A stretch of DNA of 64,000 nt from BRH-c54 sp965284565 (GCA_965284565.1 OZ260100.1:1240001-1304000), one strand, 5' to 3'. Counted from the first letter of the stretch, positions 28,283 to 37,650 are shown. Notes: a model not told the origin generated them from the letters alone. Numbers and translations: made by a program.

Positions 28283-29707
28283 ATGGTTTTTAGCAGCATA
28301 ACATTTCTTTTATATTTTTTACCCATCTTTTTGTTGGTTTATAATATAATACCTGCTAAGTTTAAAAATTACTTTATTCTTTTGGCAAGCATTATTTTCT
28401 ATGCTTGGGGAGCTTCCGATTTTATTGTCATTTTAGTGTTATCTACTATAATTGATTTTTATATAGTTAAAGCACTGTATGAAAGCGCTCATAAAAAGAG
28501 AAAGCAATTATTGTTGTTTTGTTCCATTTTTATGAATGTAGGTTTATTAGCGTATTTTAAATATGCTAATTTTTTTATTGATAATGTTAATCAGTTTTTA
28601 GGGGCGTTAAATGTGTCGGCAATAGGTTGGACAAACGTTTTGTTGCCAATAGGCATTTCTTTTTATACTTTTCAAACACTTACTTATTCTATTGATGTAT
28701 ATAGAGGCGTGCACAAACCGCTCAAGAAGTTATCTAATTACTTGCTTTACATTATGTCTTTTCCGCAAATGATTGCCGGGCCAATTGTACGATTTAACTT
28801 AATAGCCGATGAAATTATTGATAGAAAAGAAACCATTGATGATAAACTGCAAGGGTTTATTCGTTTTTGTATAGGTTTAGGGAAAAAAGTGTTGATTGCC
28901 AACGTAGTAGGGGAGCATGCTGACTTAATTATGAATCAGCCTATAGAAAACATTACCTTCATAAGCTCTTGGATAGGAATATTGGCTTATACTTTTCAAA
29001 TTTATTTCGATTTTGCTGGTTACTCTGATATGGCTATTGGCTTAGGAAAAATGATGGGCTTTAGTTTTCCCGAAAATTTTAACAACCCATACACCTCTAA
29101 AAGCATTACAGAATTTTGGCGTAGGTGGCACATGACCTTAGGACAATGGATGAGAGATTACCTCTACATTCCACTTGGCGGCAATAGGGTTGACTCTAAA
29201 ACCAGACTCTATTTTAACCTGTGGTTCGTGTTTTTAGTTTCAGGTTTATGGCATGGTGCCAGCTGGAATTTTGTTATTTGGGGAGCTTTCCATGGGTTTT
29301 TTCTAATACTTGATAAAATATTTTTATTAAAGGTATTGAATAAAATAGGTGGTTTATTCAGTACACTGTTTACCTTTTTTATTGTGGTTATAGGCTGGGT
29401 ATTTTTTAGACTTGAAAAGTTTGATGATGCCATTAATTACATCAAAAAAATGTTCTCTTTTAGTAATGAAATTGCTTTTGAGAATATTTCCAATGAATTT
29501 ATAAGCATTGCTATTTTAGCATTTATTTTCTCTTTTGTTACTGCTTCTAAATTTGGAAAAAAAGTAGAAATGTTAGTTTATTACAATCAGCAACCTGGCT
29601 TATTTTGGTACGGAAAAATGATACTTCTATCTTTAGTACTATTAGTGCTAAGCATTAGTGCAATTACTGCTGAAGGCTTTAATCCATTTATCTATTTTAG
29701 ATTTTAA
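28283..29707 (+). CDS. MBOAT O-acyltransferase (AlgI-like)
   Basis: The 474-residue integral membrane protein matches the MBOAT family. It begins MVFSSITFLLYFLPIFLL, has LPIGISFYTFQTLTYSIDVYRG in the middle, FPQMIAGPIVRF after it, and FWRRWHMTLGQWMRDYLYIPLGG followed by the catalytic histidine in SGLWHGASWNFVIWG. AlgI-type members move acetyl groups across the inner membrane for polysaccharide O-acetylation. Its stop is directly followed by the ATG of the AlgX/AlgJ-like partner, the classic pairing. Confidence 0.95.
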   Translation: MVFSSITFLLYFLPIFLLVYNIIPAKFKNYFILLASIIFYAWGASDFIVILVLSTIIDFYIVKALYESAHKKRKQLLLFCSIFMNVGLLAYFKYANFFIDNVNQFLGALNVSAIGWTNVLLPIGISFYTFQTLTYSIDVYRGVHKPLKKLSNYLLYIMSFPQMIAGPIVRFNLIADEIIDRKETIDDKLQGFIRFCIGLGKKVLIANVVGEHADLIMNQPIENITFISSWIGILAYTFQIYFDFAGYSDMAIGLGKMMGFSFPENFNNPYTSKSITEFWRRWHMTLGQWMRDYLYIPLGGNRVDSKTRLYFNLWFVFLVSGLWHGASWNFVIWGAFHGFFLILDKIFLLKVLNKIGGLFSTLFTFFIVVIGWVFFRLEKFDDAINYIKKMFSFSNEIAFENISNEFISIAILAFIFSFVTASKFGKKVEMLVYYNQQPGLFWYGKMILLSLVLLVLSISAITAEGFNPFIYFRF

Positions 29708-31012
29708 ATGTTGAAGGAAAAAGAACATATTATAAAAACCCTACTATTTGGAGCTATTGTTCTATTGTTATGGATTCCCATGATACAGCAAAACTTTACT
29801 TTTTATGAAGAACGACCTCTAAAAGGAGCTGTTGTTGCTAAAGAAAAACCTCAACTAACAATTAATAATTGGTTTTCAGGAAAATACCAAGATTCATTAA
29901 ATAGTTTTTTAAACCAACATTTTGGATTTAGGAATACCTTAGTTCGTTTAAACAATCAAAAAATGTACGAACTGTATAACATTGCAAAAGCCAATGGAGT
30001 AATTATCGGTAAAGAGAATTATTTATATGAAGAAAATTATATTAAAGCCTACTTAGGAATTGATTTTATTGGTGAAAAGACAATTAGTTCACACGCTGAG
30101 CAGTTAAAATTTGTTCAAGACACATTGAAAAAATTGAATAAAGACATCATTTTTATTCTAGCTCCTGGAAAAGGTTCGTTTTTTCCTGAATATATACCTG
30201 ATAATTACTTAAGGCAAAAACAAGGTTCTACCAATTACAACCACTTGTTGAAACATTTTAAGGCTAATGGAATAAATTACATCGATTTTAATAATTGGTT
30301 TAGAGATAATAAAGGTAAAAAATCTTATCCGCTTTATGCGAAAGCTGGAATACACTGGAGCAAACAAAGTGAACTTTGGGTGGCCGATTCTATTTTAAGT
30401 TATATTGAAACTATAAAAAAAACAAAATTGCCCGACATCATTATTGACAGTACCTACCTTAGCGATAAAAACTTATATGAAGATTACGATATTGGTGATG
30501 GTATGAATTTATTGTTTGATTTACCAACTTATCCTATGGCATATTCCTCTTTTCATTTTGATAAATCCAATGCTGATACAAGTTTAAACTTATTAGTTGT
30601 TGCCGATAGTTATTATTGGGGAATGTACAATTATGGCATTCCAAATACGGTTTTTAACAGCAATTCTTTTTGGTATTATAACAATGAAATTTATTACCCT
30701 GATGGTAGCACCAAATCACCATACGAAATTGATTTAGAACAAGAAATAGCAAAAACAGATGTTTTTCTTTTGCTCTTTACTGATGCTAATTTACATAATT
30801 TCGATTATGGTTTTACTCGCGATTTATATCAATATTTTACCGGTCAAAGTACTGCAACAGACGAAAGAATAAAACATTACATTGAAGCCATTAAAAATAA
30901 CTCAGAGTGGTTAAACAACATAAAAAAACAAGCAAAAGAACAAAACAAACCATTAGATAGAATGATACTTGAAAATGCAGAGTATATGGTTAACCAAGAA
31001 TTAGAGAAGTAA
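29708..31012 (+). CDS. AlgX/AlgJ-like SGNH O-acetyltransferase partner
   Basis: The 434-residue protein has an N-terminal signal anchor (about 12-26) and an SGNH-hydrolase-like periplasmic domain. Typical segments include FSGKYQDSLNSFLNQHFGFRN, GVIIGKENYLYEENYI, IFILAPGKGSFFPEY, then AKAGIHWSKQSELWVAD (His-containing block) and LLVVADSYYWGM (candidate serine block). AlgX/AlgJ proteins take acetyl groups delivered by the MBOAT protein and place them on a polysaccharide. It abuts the MBOAT gene without a gap. Which glycan is modified cannot be told from sequence. Confidence 0.88.
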   Translation: MLKEKEHIIKTLLFGAIVLLLWIPMIQQNFTFYEERPLKGAVVAKEKPQLTINNWFSGKYQDSLNSFLNQHFGFRNTLVRLNNQKMYELYNIAKANGVIIGKENYLYEENYIKAYLGIDFIGEKTISSHAEQLKFVQDTLKKLNKDIIFILAPGKGSFFPEYIPDNYLRQKQGSTNYNHLLKHFKANGINYIDFNNWFRDNKGKKSYPLYAKAGIHWSKQSELWVADSILSYIETIKKTKLPDIIIDSTYLSDKNLYEDYDIGDGMNLLFDLPTYPMAYSSFHFDKSNADTSLNLLVVADSYYWGMYNYGIPNTVFNSNSFWYYNNEIYYPDGSTKSPYEIDLEQEIAKTDVFLLLFTDANLHNFDYGFTRDLYQYFTGQSTATDERIKHYIEAIKNNSEWLNNIKKQAKEQNKPLDRMILENAEYMVNQELEK

Positions 31013-31028
31013 TATAAAAATTGACTGT

Positions 31029-32984
31029 TTATTCAATTTCTATACTATACAATTTCCCGTTTAAATCGTTTAAAGGAAAAGGCACATCTTCTTGTAAAAA
31101 AGGTGCATTAGGCCACCAATGCGAATAATGATATTCCTGGGTAAACACCGTAATCATTTGATTGTTGGGTATTGAAGTTACCTCATCATTCATATAACCC
31201 ACCACTCTTAGTTGATTTTTTTCAGGACCAACTCTCCAAATAATTTCTTTAGGTTTCCATTCTATTTGAAAATAATAGTATTCCCCTCCAAATAATTCCT
31301 CATCTAAAGCAGGCACTTTAGAAGTAACAGCATTTTGGTAAGACAACCACCGGTGCAAATCAAATGTTAAATCCTGATATTGAATTTGATGAACACCCAC
31401 ATCAAACTTTTTTGGAGTGTTGCAACTTAAATCCCAATTAGTACAGGTAATCATTACTTTATCTTTATGAGATTCAGGCTCTATTCTTTCATTTTCATAA
31501 TCTTTATACTCATATTTTGGCCAATACTCTGCAGCTTTTAAAATTTCAAAATCTATTTCAGAATAAGATGTTTGTGGTTGTTTTTTACTATCATCTGTAA
31601 CATAATAAGGGTAGTACCCATCTCCCTTACAAATTCTTCTATTGTTCCATGGCCCACCTGTATCATACAACATCCAAATAGCGTTGGTAATTCCATTCCA
31701 AACATATTCATTATTTAACAACCTAGTCATTTTAATTTTATAGGTATATTTTCCATAGGTCATTCCGTGCCTAGTTTTAAAACCAACATGCTCCTTTTTC
31801 ATTTCACCTTCCTTACTTTTAGGGTTTTTAAACCAAACCACATCTTCTTTTTCGTTGTAACCAAATGTCTTTCCGGGATATTTTAAACATGCTAACCATG
31901 TAGATATTCTTTCTGTTGAATCATACTTAAGCTGATTTGCTTTATAATCAGCAATGGTAAAATTATCTGTTTCAAAATTTGTTTTTATAGGTAAGTTTCG
32001 AATAGAATCTGCTCTGTAAGTATCATGATATTCAAACGAAGCATTTTTATATAACTCTTCAGAATCATTCACATATTTATTAAAATATTCTTCACTTTCA
32101 AAATGCTGAAATTTAGGTATGTAAAAACCATTTTTAAGTGGCACACTTGCCTTAAGTTTTAAAAAACTAGGGTTATAATATTTAGCTAAACTTTTAATTT
32201 TTCTTCCTTCTCCAACATTAAAATAGTAAAAAGGATTGATAAATTGTCCGTCTTTTTGTTTTGAGATGTTTTTGATATAATCTGGAATATTGACTAACTC
32301 TTCTTTACTTATCACAATTAACATTAAGCTATAATCTCCTACACGGGGATTTCTTTGCCATCTATTGTTAATGTGTTTTGATGTTAAAAAATTCTCAGCC
32401 ACCTTATACAATTGATTTTCTATTGTTCTATTTTTTTGTTTTGCTTGCTGAATTACATCCGCATACCAAATTGTATCCAATTTTATAGAATCCATTACCT
32501 TCAATACTTTCAAACTATCAACTTCCGTTTTTCTAGTGTTCGGATTTGTATATTTCTGTTCATTTCTGGGGTTTCCTTGTATATTAAATGAAGTTGAAAC
32601 CAAGGTTCCTCCTGAGTCTATTTTAACAAATGAAATATCGGTATCTATCCATGAACCATAAAAATTTTCTTCAGCTAATGGGTTGTAATTATTTCCTTTC
32701 GCTTCTTCAAACTTATAACTTTCGTTTTGATAATAAAGTTTATAATACAGCTCTTTATTCCTAAGTTGTTCTGGAATTTCAAAAGTTAATTCAAAAACAT
32801 CAATTGAGTCTTGTTTTTTAGATGGCACAACAAAACCATATTGATAAGCATTATTAAAGTCTAAACTATAAGCTTCTTTTTTAATGTTGGTATCAACAAT
32901 CTTTATAGTTATATTTTTTTGTTTACCACAAGAATAAAATATAACTATAAAAACAAAGAAAATAAACTGAAACCTGCGAACCAT
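31029..32984 (-). CDS. GH16-like (concanavalin-fold) lipoprotein
   Basis: The 651-residue protein has a lipoprotein signal (IFYSCGKQ, lipid-bearing Cys at about residue 19). The first roughly 330 residues are not recognised. The C-terminal half resembles a glycoside hydrolase family 16 fold: YGKYTYKIKMTRLLN, then SEIDFEIL with Glu476, Asp478 and Glu480 in the canonical ExDxE catalytic arrangement, and YYFQIEWKPKEIIWRV, which matches the strand carrying the conserved Trp. GH16 enzymes cleave beta-1,3/1,4-glucans and galactans. The convergent position beside the acetylated-glycan genes and the 10-bp spacing after the aldehyde dehydrogenase gene are both notable. Confidence 0.7.
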   Translation of the reverse strand: MVRRFQFIFFVFIVIFYSCGKQKNITIKIVDTNIKKEAYSLDFNNAYQYGFVVPSKKQDSIDVFELTFEIPEQLRNKELYYKLYYQNESYKFEEAKGNNYNPLAEENFYGSWIDTDISFVKIDSGGTLVSTSFNIQGNPRNEQKYTNPNTRKTEVDSLKVLKVMDSIKLDTIWYADVIQQAKQKNRTIENQLYKVAENFLTSKHINNRWQRNPRVGDYSLMLIVISKEELVNIPDYIKNISKQKDGQFINPFYYFNVGEGRKIKSLAKYYNPSFLKLKASVPLKNGFYIPKFQHFESEEYFNKYVNDSEELYKNASFEYHDTYRADSIRNLPIKTNFETDNFTIADYKANQLKYDSTERISTWLACLKYPGKTFGYNEKEDVVWFKNPKSKEGEMKKEHVGFKTRHGMTYGKYTYKIKMTRLLNNEYVWNGITNAIWMLYDTGGPWNNRRICKGDGYYPYYVTDDSKKQPQTSYSEIDFEILKAAEYWPKYEYKDYENERIEPESHKDKVMITCTNWDLSCNTPKKFDVGVHQIQYQDLTFDLHRWLSYQNAVTSKVPALDEELFGGEYYYFQIEWKPKEIIWRVGPEKNQLRVVGYMNDEVTSIPNNQMITVFTQEYHYSHWWPNAPFLQEDVPFPLNDLNGKLYSIEIE

Positions 32985-32994
32985 TATAACCTCT

Positions 32995-34449
32995 TTAAAC
33001 CTTTAAATAAGCTTTTAATCCGTGTAAACCACCTTCTCGTCCAAAACCGCTTTCTTTAAAGCCACCAAATGGTGATGATGGATCAAATTTATTGAAAGTA
33101 TTTCCCCAAATTACACCTGCTTTTAATTGCGAAGTCATGTTAAATAGTTTAGAACCTTTATCAGTCCATACTCCGGCTGAAAGTCCGTAAGGTGTATTAT
33201 TCGCTTTTTCTATTACCTCAGCAACTGTTCTAAAAGTTTGTACTGCCAGCACTGGTCCAAAAATTTCTTCCTGAACTATTCGGTTAGATTGCGAAACTCC
33301 TGTAAATAGAGTAGGTTTACACCAATACCCTTTTTTAGGTAACGAACAATCCGTTTGGTACATTTCTGCCCCTTCGGCTTTTCCTATTTTTAAGTAATTA
33401 TTAATAATATTTAATTGCTCCTTTGAGTTAATGGCTCCTATATCCGTATTTTTATCTAACGGATTTCCAACTACCAAAGAAGCCATACGGTCTTTTAATT
33501 TACGCATTACCACATCATAAACAGATTCTTGTACAAATAAACGCGAACCCGCACAACAAACATGTCCTTGGTTGAAATAAATGCCGTTAATAATTCCTTC
33601 TACCGCTTGATCTAGAGCTGCATCTTCAAAAATAATGTTGGCAGCTTTTCCTCCTAATTCCAAGGTAGCCTTTTTGTGTGTGCCTGCAATAGCATTTTGA
33701 ATAATTTTTCCCACACCTGTTGAGCCTGTAAATGCAATTTTATCCACATCATTATGATTAACAATGGCAGCACCAGTAGCTCCTGCTCCGGTGATAATAT
33801 TTACTACTCCATCAGGTAAACCTGCTTCTTGAATAATTTCTGCTAATTTTAAAGCTGTAAGTGGTGTGGTTTCAGCTGGTTTTAATACCACGGTATTGCC
33901 TGTAGCCAAAGCAGGAGCTATTTTCCAAGCCACCATCAACAACGGAAAATTCCAAGGCACTATTTGTCCTGCAACGCCCAAAGGCATGGGGTTTCTATTA
34001 GGAAAAGCGTAGTCTAACTTATCTGCCCAACCTGCATAATAGAAAAAGTGTGCAGCAGCCAAAGGCACATCAATATCTCTGGCCTCTCTAATAGGTTTGC
34101 CACCATCAAGTGTTTCAATTACAGCAAACTCTCTAGCTCTTTCTTGGATTAATCTGGCAATACGATAAATATATTTTCCTCTCTCACTTGCTGGCATTTT
34201 ACTCCACACCTCATTATAAGCTCTTCTAGCTGCTTTTACTGCTTTATCTACATCTTTATCATTAGCTTCTGCAATGGTAGCTAGTTTTTCTTCCGTAGCA
34301 GGATTAACCGTATCAAAATATTTTCCAGAACTTGGTTTAACCCATTTTCCTCCAATAAACAAATCATATTGTTTCTTTAAATTAATGTGGTCGGTGCTTT
34401 CTAATGAAGGAGCAAACTCCCAAGTCGAATTCAAATTTATTTTAGTCAT
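32995..34449 (-). CDS. Aldehyde dehydrogenase (NAD(P)-dependent)
   Basis: The 484-residue cytoplasmic enzyme is a full-length ALDH. It has the PWNFPLLM motif, the cofactor loop FTGSTGVG, the general base Glu264 in LELGGK, and the catalytic cysteine Cys298 in GHVCCAGSR. EEIFGPVLAV is near the C-terminus. It follows deoC on the same strand. DeoC releases acetaldehyde from deoxyribose 5-phosphate, so oxidation of that acetaldehyde to acetate is the most economical role. This substrate assignment is inferred from context only. Confidence 0.92.
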   Translation of the reverse strand: MTKINLNSTWEFAPSLESTDHINLKKQYDLFIGGKWVKPSSGKYFDTVNPATEEKLATIAEANDKDVDKAVKAARRAYNEVWSKMPASERGKYIYRIARLIQERAREFAVIETLDGGKPIREARDIDVPLAAAHFFYYAGWADKLDYAFPNRNPMPLGVAGQIVPWNFPLLMVAWKIAPALATGNTVVLKPAETTPLTALKLAEIIQEAGLPDGVVNIITGAGATGAAIVNHNDVDKIAFTGSTGVGKIIQNAIAGTHKKATLELGGKAANIIFEDAALDQAVEGIINGIYFNQGHVCCAGSRLFVQESVYDVVMRKLKDRMASLVVGNPLDKNTDIGAINSKEQLNIINNYLKIGKAEGAEMYQTDCSLPKKGYWCKPTLFTGVSQSNRIVQEEIFGPVLAVQTFRTVAEVIEKANNTPYGLSAGVWTDKGSKLFNMTSQLKAGVIWGNTFNKFDPSSPFGGFKESGFGREGGLHGLKAYLKV

Positions 34450-34485
34450 GGTATGTTGTTATTTCTGTAAATTTATTTCTTGTAT

Positions 34486-34523
34486 TCTTTGCGAAACCTT
34501 TGCTTCTTTGCGGTTAAGGTTTA
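34486..34523 (+). repeat. Dispersed CTTTGCG-type intergenic repeat, copy 2
   Basis: The plus strand contains two imperfect units, TTCTTTGCGAAACC and TTCTTTGCGGTTAAGG, between deoC and the aldehyde dehydrogenase gene. It is related to the copy at 2988-3004 but lies in the opposite orientation relative to the adjacent gene. Confidence 0.5.
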
Positions 34524-34526
34524 CTG

Positions 34527-35438
34527 TTAATCTTTAGAAAAATAATCTTTAGATTGATATATTCCTGTTGTTTGTTTCACAATTTGCATCAACACATCGT
34601 TAGCCAAACTGCTTGCTCCAAATCTAAACCATTCGTTAGTTAGCCAAGCATCTCCTAAGGTTTCTTTTACCAACAGTAAATACTGTAATGCCAATTTAGC
34701 GTTAGAAATTCCTCCTGCGGGTTTCATTCCTACTTGTATTCCTGTTTTGTAATAATAATCTTTTATTGCCTCTAACATTACTGACGTAACCGGTAAAGTA
34801 GCAGCAGGACTAATTTTTCCTGTTGAGGTTTTAATGAAATCTGCTCCGGCATAAATGGCGATATCACTAGCTCTTCTTACTTTATCAAATGTTCCCAACT
34901 CACCTGTTTCTAAAATTACTTTTAAACGTGCTTTTCCACAAGCCTCTTTAATAGCGGCAATTTCGTCAAAAACAAAACTATAATCTCCTTCATGAAATCT
35001 GCCTCGACTGATTACCATATCTACCTCATCAGCACCACCATCAACAGCAAGTTTTGTATCTAACAATTTCACTTCTCTACTAGATTGTCCAGCAGGAAAA
35101 GCAGTAGCCACAGATGCTACCTTAATTTTAGTGCCTTTTAAAGCTTTTTTTGCAGTAGCTACAAAATTAGGATAAACACAAACTGCTGCTACGGTAGGTA
35201 AATCAGGCATAGCATCGTGTAAGTGCATGGCTTTGTTGCACAATTGAATGACTTTTTTATCTGTATCAGCACCTTCGAGAGTTGTTAAATCTATCATGCT
35301 TAATGCTAATTTCAACCCATGCATTTTAGCATCTTTTTTTAAGCTTCTCGAAGTTATTCTATCTATTCTATCTAACACACCAACTTGATCAATAACAGGC
35401 GTTGCATTATAATCTAAAATCGCTTTTTTATTACTCAT
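34527..35438 (-). CDS. deoC: Deoxyribose-phosphate aldolase
   Basis: This enzyme splits 2-deoxyribose 5-phosphate into glyceraldehyde 3-phosphate and acetaldehyde in deoxynucleoside breakdown. The ATG at 35438 gives 303 residues; an upstream TTG at 35459 is less likely. The Schiff-base lysine is Lys203 in DFIKTSTGK. The partner lysine is Lys239 in GMKPAGGIS, and the acidic residue is Asp140 in DEVDMVI. The long N-terminal region resembles the eukaryotic-type (DERA-like) enzyme rather than the shorter Bacillus form. The aldehyde dehydrogenase gene lies 77 bp downstream. Confidence 0.95.
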   Translation of the reverse strand: MSNKKAILDYNATPVIDQVGVLDRIDRITSRSLKKDAKMHGLKLALSMIDLTTLEGADTDKKVIQLCNKAMHLHDAMPDLPTVAAVCVYPNFVATAKKALKGTKIKVASVATAFPAGQSSREVKLLDTKLAVDGGADEVDMVISRGRFHEGDYSFVFDEIAAIKEACGKARLKVILETGELGTFDKVRRASDIAIYAGADFIKTSTGKISPAATLPVTSVMLEAIKDYYYKTGIQVGMKPAGGISNAKLALQYLLLVKETLGDAWLTNEWFRFGASSLANDVLMQIVKQTTGIYQSKDYFSKD

Positions 35439-35485
35439 AGTTAAAAAATTGAACTCCAAAGATAAGTAAAAGCCCCGAAGTTTTA

Positions 35486-35512
35486 TTGGTGTTTTATAAA
35501 AAGCTATTTTTG
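35486..35512 (+). promoter_or_regulatory. Candidate promoter for cysC
   Basis: TTG at 35486-35488 and TATTTTTG at 35505-35512 are separated by 16 bp. The second box matches TAnnTTTG and lies 23 bp before the cysC ATG. The spacing is slightly short. Confidence 0.45.
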
Positions 35513-35535
35513 TACTTCTTCACAATCGTTTTTTC

Positions 35536-36141
35536 ATGGATAACCAAAAAAATATATTTCCAATTTTCGATCAAATAGTCGGAAGAAAAGAAAAAGAACT
35601 GTTACTCAACCAAACAGCTAAAGTAATTTGGATGACGGGTCTTTCTGGTTCAGGAAAAAGTACCATTGCTATTGCTTTAGAAAAAGAATTAGCACAGAAA
35701 GGTTTTTTAACACAGGTGTTGGATGGCGATAACATTAGAACTGGCATCAATAATAATTTAGGGTTTTCTGATGCTGATAGAACAGAAAACATAAGAAGAA
35801 TTGCAGAAGTTTCTAAGTTATTTGTGAATTGTGGTGTGATTACCATTAACTGTTTTGTTAGTCCAACAAACACCATAAGAAATGCAGCAAAAGAAATTAT
35901 TGGAGCCGAAGATTTTGTGGAAGTTTTTATTGATACACCTCTAGAAGTATGCGAACAACGTGATGTAAAAGGACTTTATAAAAAAGCACGAGCAGGGGAA
36001 ATTAAAGATTTTACGGGTATTAATGCTCCATTTGAAACTCCTGAAAATGCAACTATTATTGTAAAAACTGCCAATAAAACGGTTGAAGAATCAGTTAATA
36101 CTATTTTAGAGAAAATTTTACCTTTAATCTCCCAAAAATAA
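35536..36141 (+). CDS. cysC: Adenylylsulfate kinase
   Basis: This enzyme phosphorylates APS to PAPS, the activated sulfate used in assimilation or sulfotransfer. The 201-residue protein has the P-loop GLSGSGKST at 35-43. LDGDNIRTGINNNLGFSD and the IRRIAEVSKLF helix follow, then FIDTPLEVCEQRDVKGLYKKARAGEI, all diagnostic of APS kinase. No sulfate adenylyltransferase (cysDN) gene is nearby. Its stop overlaps the ATG of the TM2-like gene by one base. Confidence 0.95.
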   Translation: MDNQKNIFPIFDQIVGRKEKELLLNQTAKVIWMTGLSGSGKSTIAIALEKELAQKGFLTQVLDGDNIRTGINNNLGFSDADRTENIRRIAEVSKLFVNCGVITINCFVSPTNTIRNAAKEIIGAEDFVEVFIDTPLEVCEQRDVKGLYKKARAGEIKDFTGINAPFETPENATIIVKTANKTVEESVNTILEKILPLISQK

Positions 36142-36512
36142 TGAAGTACTTCTTAACCATAATTTGTTTTTTGTTACTTGTAGGTAGTTTGTTTTCTTCT
36201 ACCATTAAAAAAGATTCTTTGAGTACACTTGATGGTGAAATAATTACTACTACTGAACTGGAAATGGAAGTTCTGGATAATGAAGAAGTAAAGTTTAAAA
36301 GAGGGAAGGCTATTCTTTTTACTATTTTTACTGGTATTTTGGGTGGACACCGAATTTATATGGGGACACACCAAAGAACGCCTATAATTTATTCTGTTAC
36401 TTTTGGTGGCTTTGGTATTTTACCTTTAATTGATTTAGCTCACCTTATCTTTAAAAAAGATATTTCAGTTTACGAAAACAAAACGCAAATAATTATGTGG
36501 AGGGATAATTAA
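36141..36512 (+). CDS. Small exported or membrane protein with TM2-like domain
   Basis: The 123-residue protein has a signal-like N-terminus (1-20) and a C-terminal pair of hydrophobic stretches (about 53-67 and 78-100). The linker reads GGHRIYMGTHQRTP and the end reads GILPLIDLAHLIFKK, the TM2-domain pattern (GGHRFYLG..., then DL). The function of TM2 domains in bacteria is mostly unknown. It is translationally coupled to cysC by a 1-bp overlap and ends 31 bp before the convergent dprA stop. Confidence 0.7.
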   Translation: MKYFLTIICFLLLVGSLFSSTIKKDSLSTLDGEIITTTELEMEVLDNEEVKFKRGKAILFTIFTGILGGHRIYMGTHQRTPIIYSVTFGGFGILPLIDLAHLIFKKDISVYENKTQIIMWRDN

Positions 36513-36543
36513 AAATCTAAATCATTTTTATCTTTAAACTCAT

Positions 36544-37650
36544 CTAAACTAACTTATACATTTTTCCTGGATAGGATCTTACTACTCCGTTAAACTCTAG
36601 GTTAAGTAATAGTGCAGCAGTTTTACTCATTGGAAAAGAAGCTTTTAGGGCGATGTTATCTATGGGCATTTTATCTGTTACCGAAAGTATATTTGCAATG
36701 GTTTTTTCTTCATCACTTAACTCAACAAAAAGCTTTGTCTGGTTGATGTTTTTCTTTTCAGTAGTAGCTTGCCAACCCATAATGTATTCAATATCTTTAG
36801 CTGATTGTATTAAAGCCGCTTTATTCGTTTTTATCAACCAATTGCAACCTTCAGAATATTCATCATTTAGTCTACCAGGCAAGGCAAAAACATCTCTATT
36901 GTATTGATTTGCTAAATCAGCGGTAATTAAAGAACCTCCTTTTTTACTGGATTCTATCACTATGGTTAAATCAGAAATTCCTGCCACAATACGATTTCTC
37001 TTTGGAAAATTCTCCCTATCAGGGTTGGTCTCGTGTTTAAACTCAGAAATAATACCTCCATTTTCTTGCATTTGTTTAGCAATAATTCCATGTTGATTGG
37101 GATAAATTCTGTCTAACCCATGAGCTAACGCTGCAACAGTAGGAAGTTGATGTTGCATAGCTGCTTTGTGTGCACAAATATCTATTCCGAAAGCTAAACC
37201 ACTTACAATTAACGGTTGGTGAGGAGCTAAATCAGCAATCAATTTTTCACAAAATTCTTTACCATAATCGGTAGCATTTCTTGTGCCTACAACACTAATT
37301 ACTTTTTCAGCATTCAAATTCATATTACCTTTAGTGTAAAGTATAATAGGACTATCTTCACAATGGGTAAGTCTTTTAGGATAAGCTTTGTCTAAAAAGA
37401 AAATAGGATTAATCTTATTTTTCTCGATAAACGTTAACTCTTTTTCAGCTATTTCTAAAGCTTCTTTTTTATTATTGAAAATATGTTGAGCATTTATTTT
37501 ACCAATGCCGGGAATTTTATCTAATGCTGTTTTTTTTTCATTAAAAACGTTTTCAGCACTTCCACAATAGGCAATAAGTTTTTTGGCGGTTATGGCTCCT
37601 ATATTTGGAAGACAGGTAATGGCTATATTATGAAGCAATTGGTTATTCAT
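36544..37650 (-). CDS. dprA: DNA processing protein DprA
   Basis: The 368-residue cytoplasmic protein loads RecA on single-stranded DNA in natural transformation. An N-terminal helix-hairpin-helix-like region (IPGIGKINAQHIF) precedes the Rossmann core, with VGTRNATDYG, SGLAFGIDICAHKAA, ALAHGLDRIYPNQH, SEFKHETNPDRENFPKRNRIVAG and the SKKGGSLITADLAN motif. A winged-helix-like C-terminus (about 305-368) follows, as in many DprA proteins. No other competence genes are in the window. Confidence 0.95.
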   Translation of the reverse strand: MNNQLLHNIAITCLPNIGAITAKKLIAYCGSAENVFNEKKTALDKIPGIGKINAQHIFNNKKEALEIAEKELTFIEKNKINPIFFLDKAYPKRLTHCEDSPIILYTKGNMNLNAEKVISVVGTRNATDYGKEFCEKLIADLAPHQPLIVSGLAFGIDICAHKAAMQHQLPTVAALAHGLDRIYPNQHGIIAKQMQENGGIISEFKHETNPDRENFPKRNRIVAGISDLTIVIESSKKGGSLITADLANQYNRDVFALPGRLNDEYSEGCNWLIKTNKAALIQSAKDIEYIMGWQATTEKKNINQTKLFVELSDEEKTIANILSVTDKMPIDNIALKASFPMSKTAALLLNLEFNGVVRSYPGKMYKLV

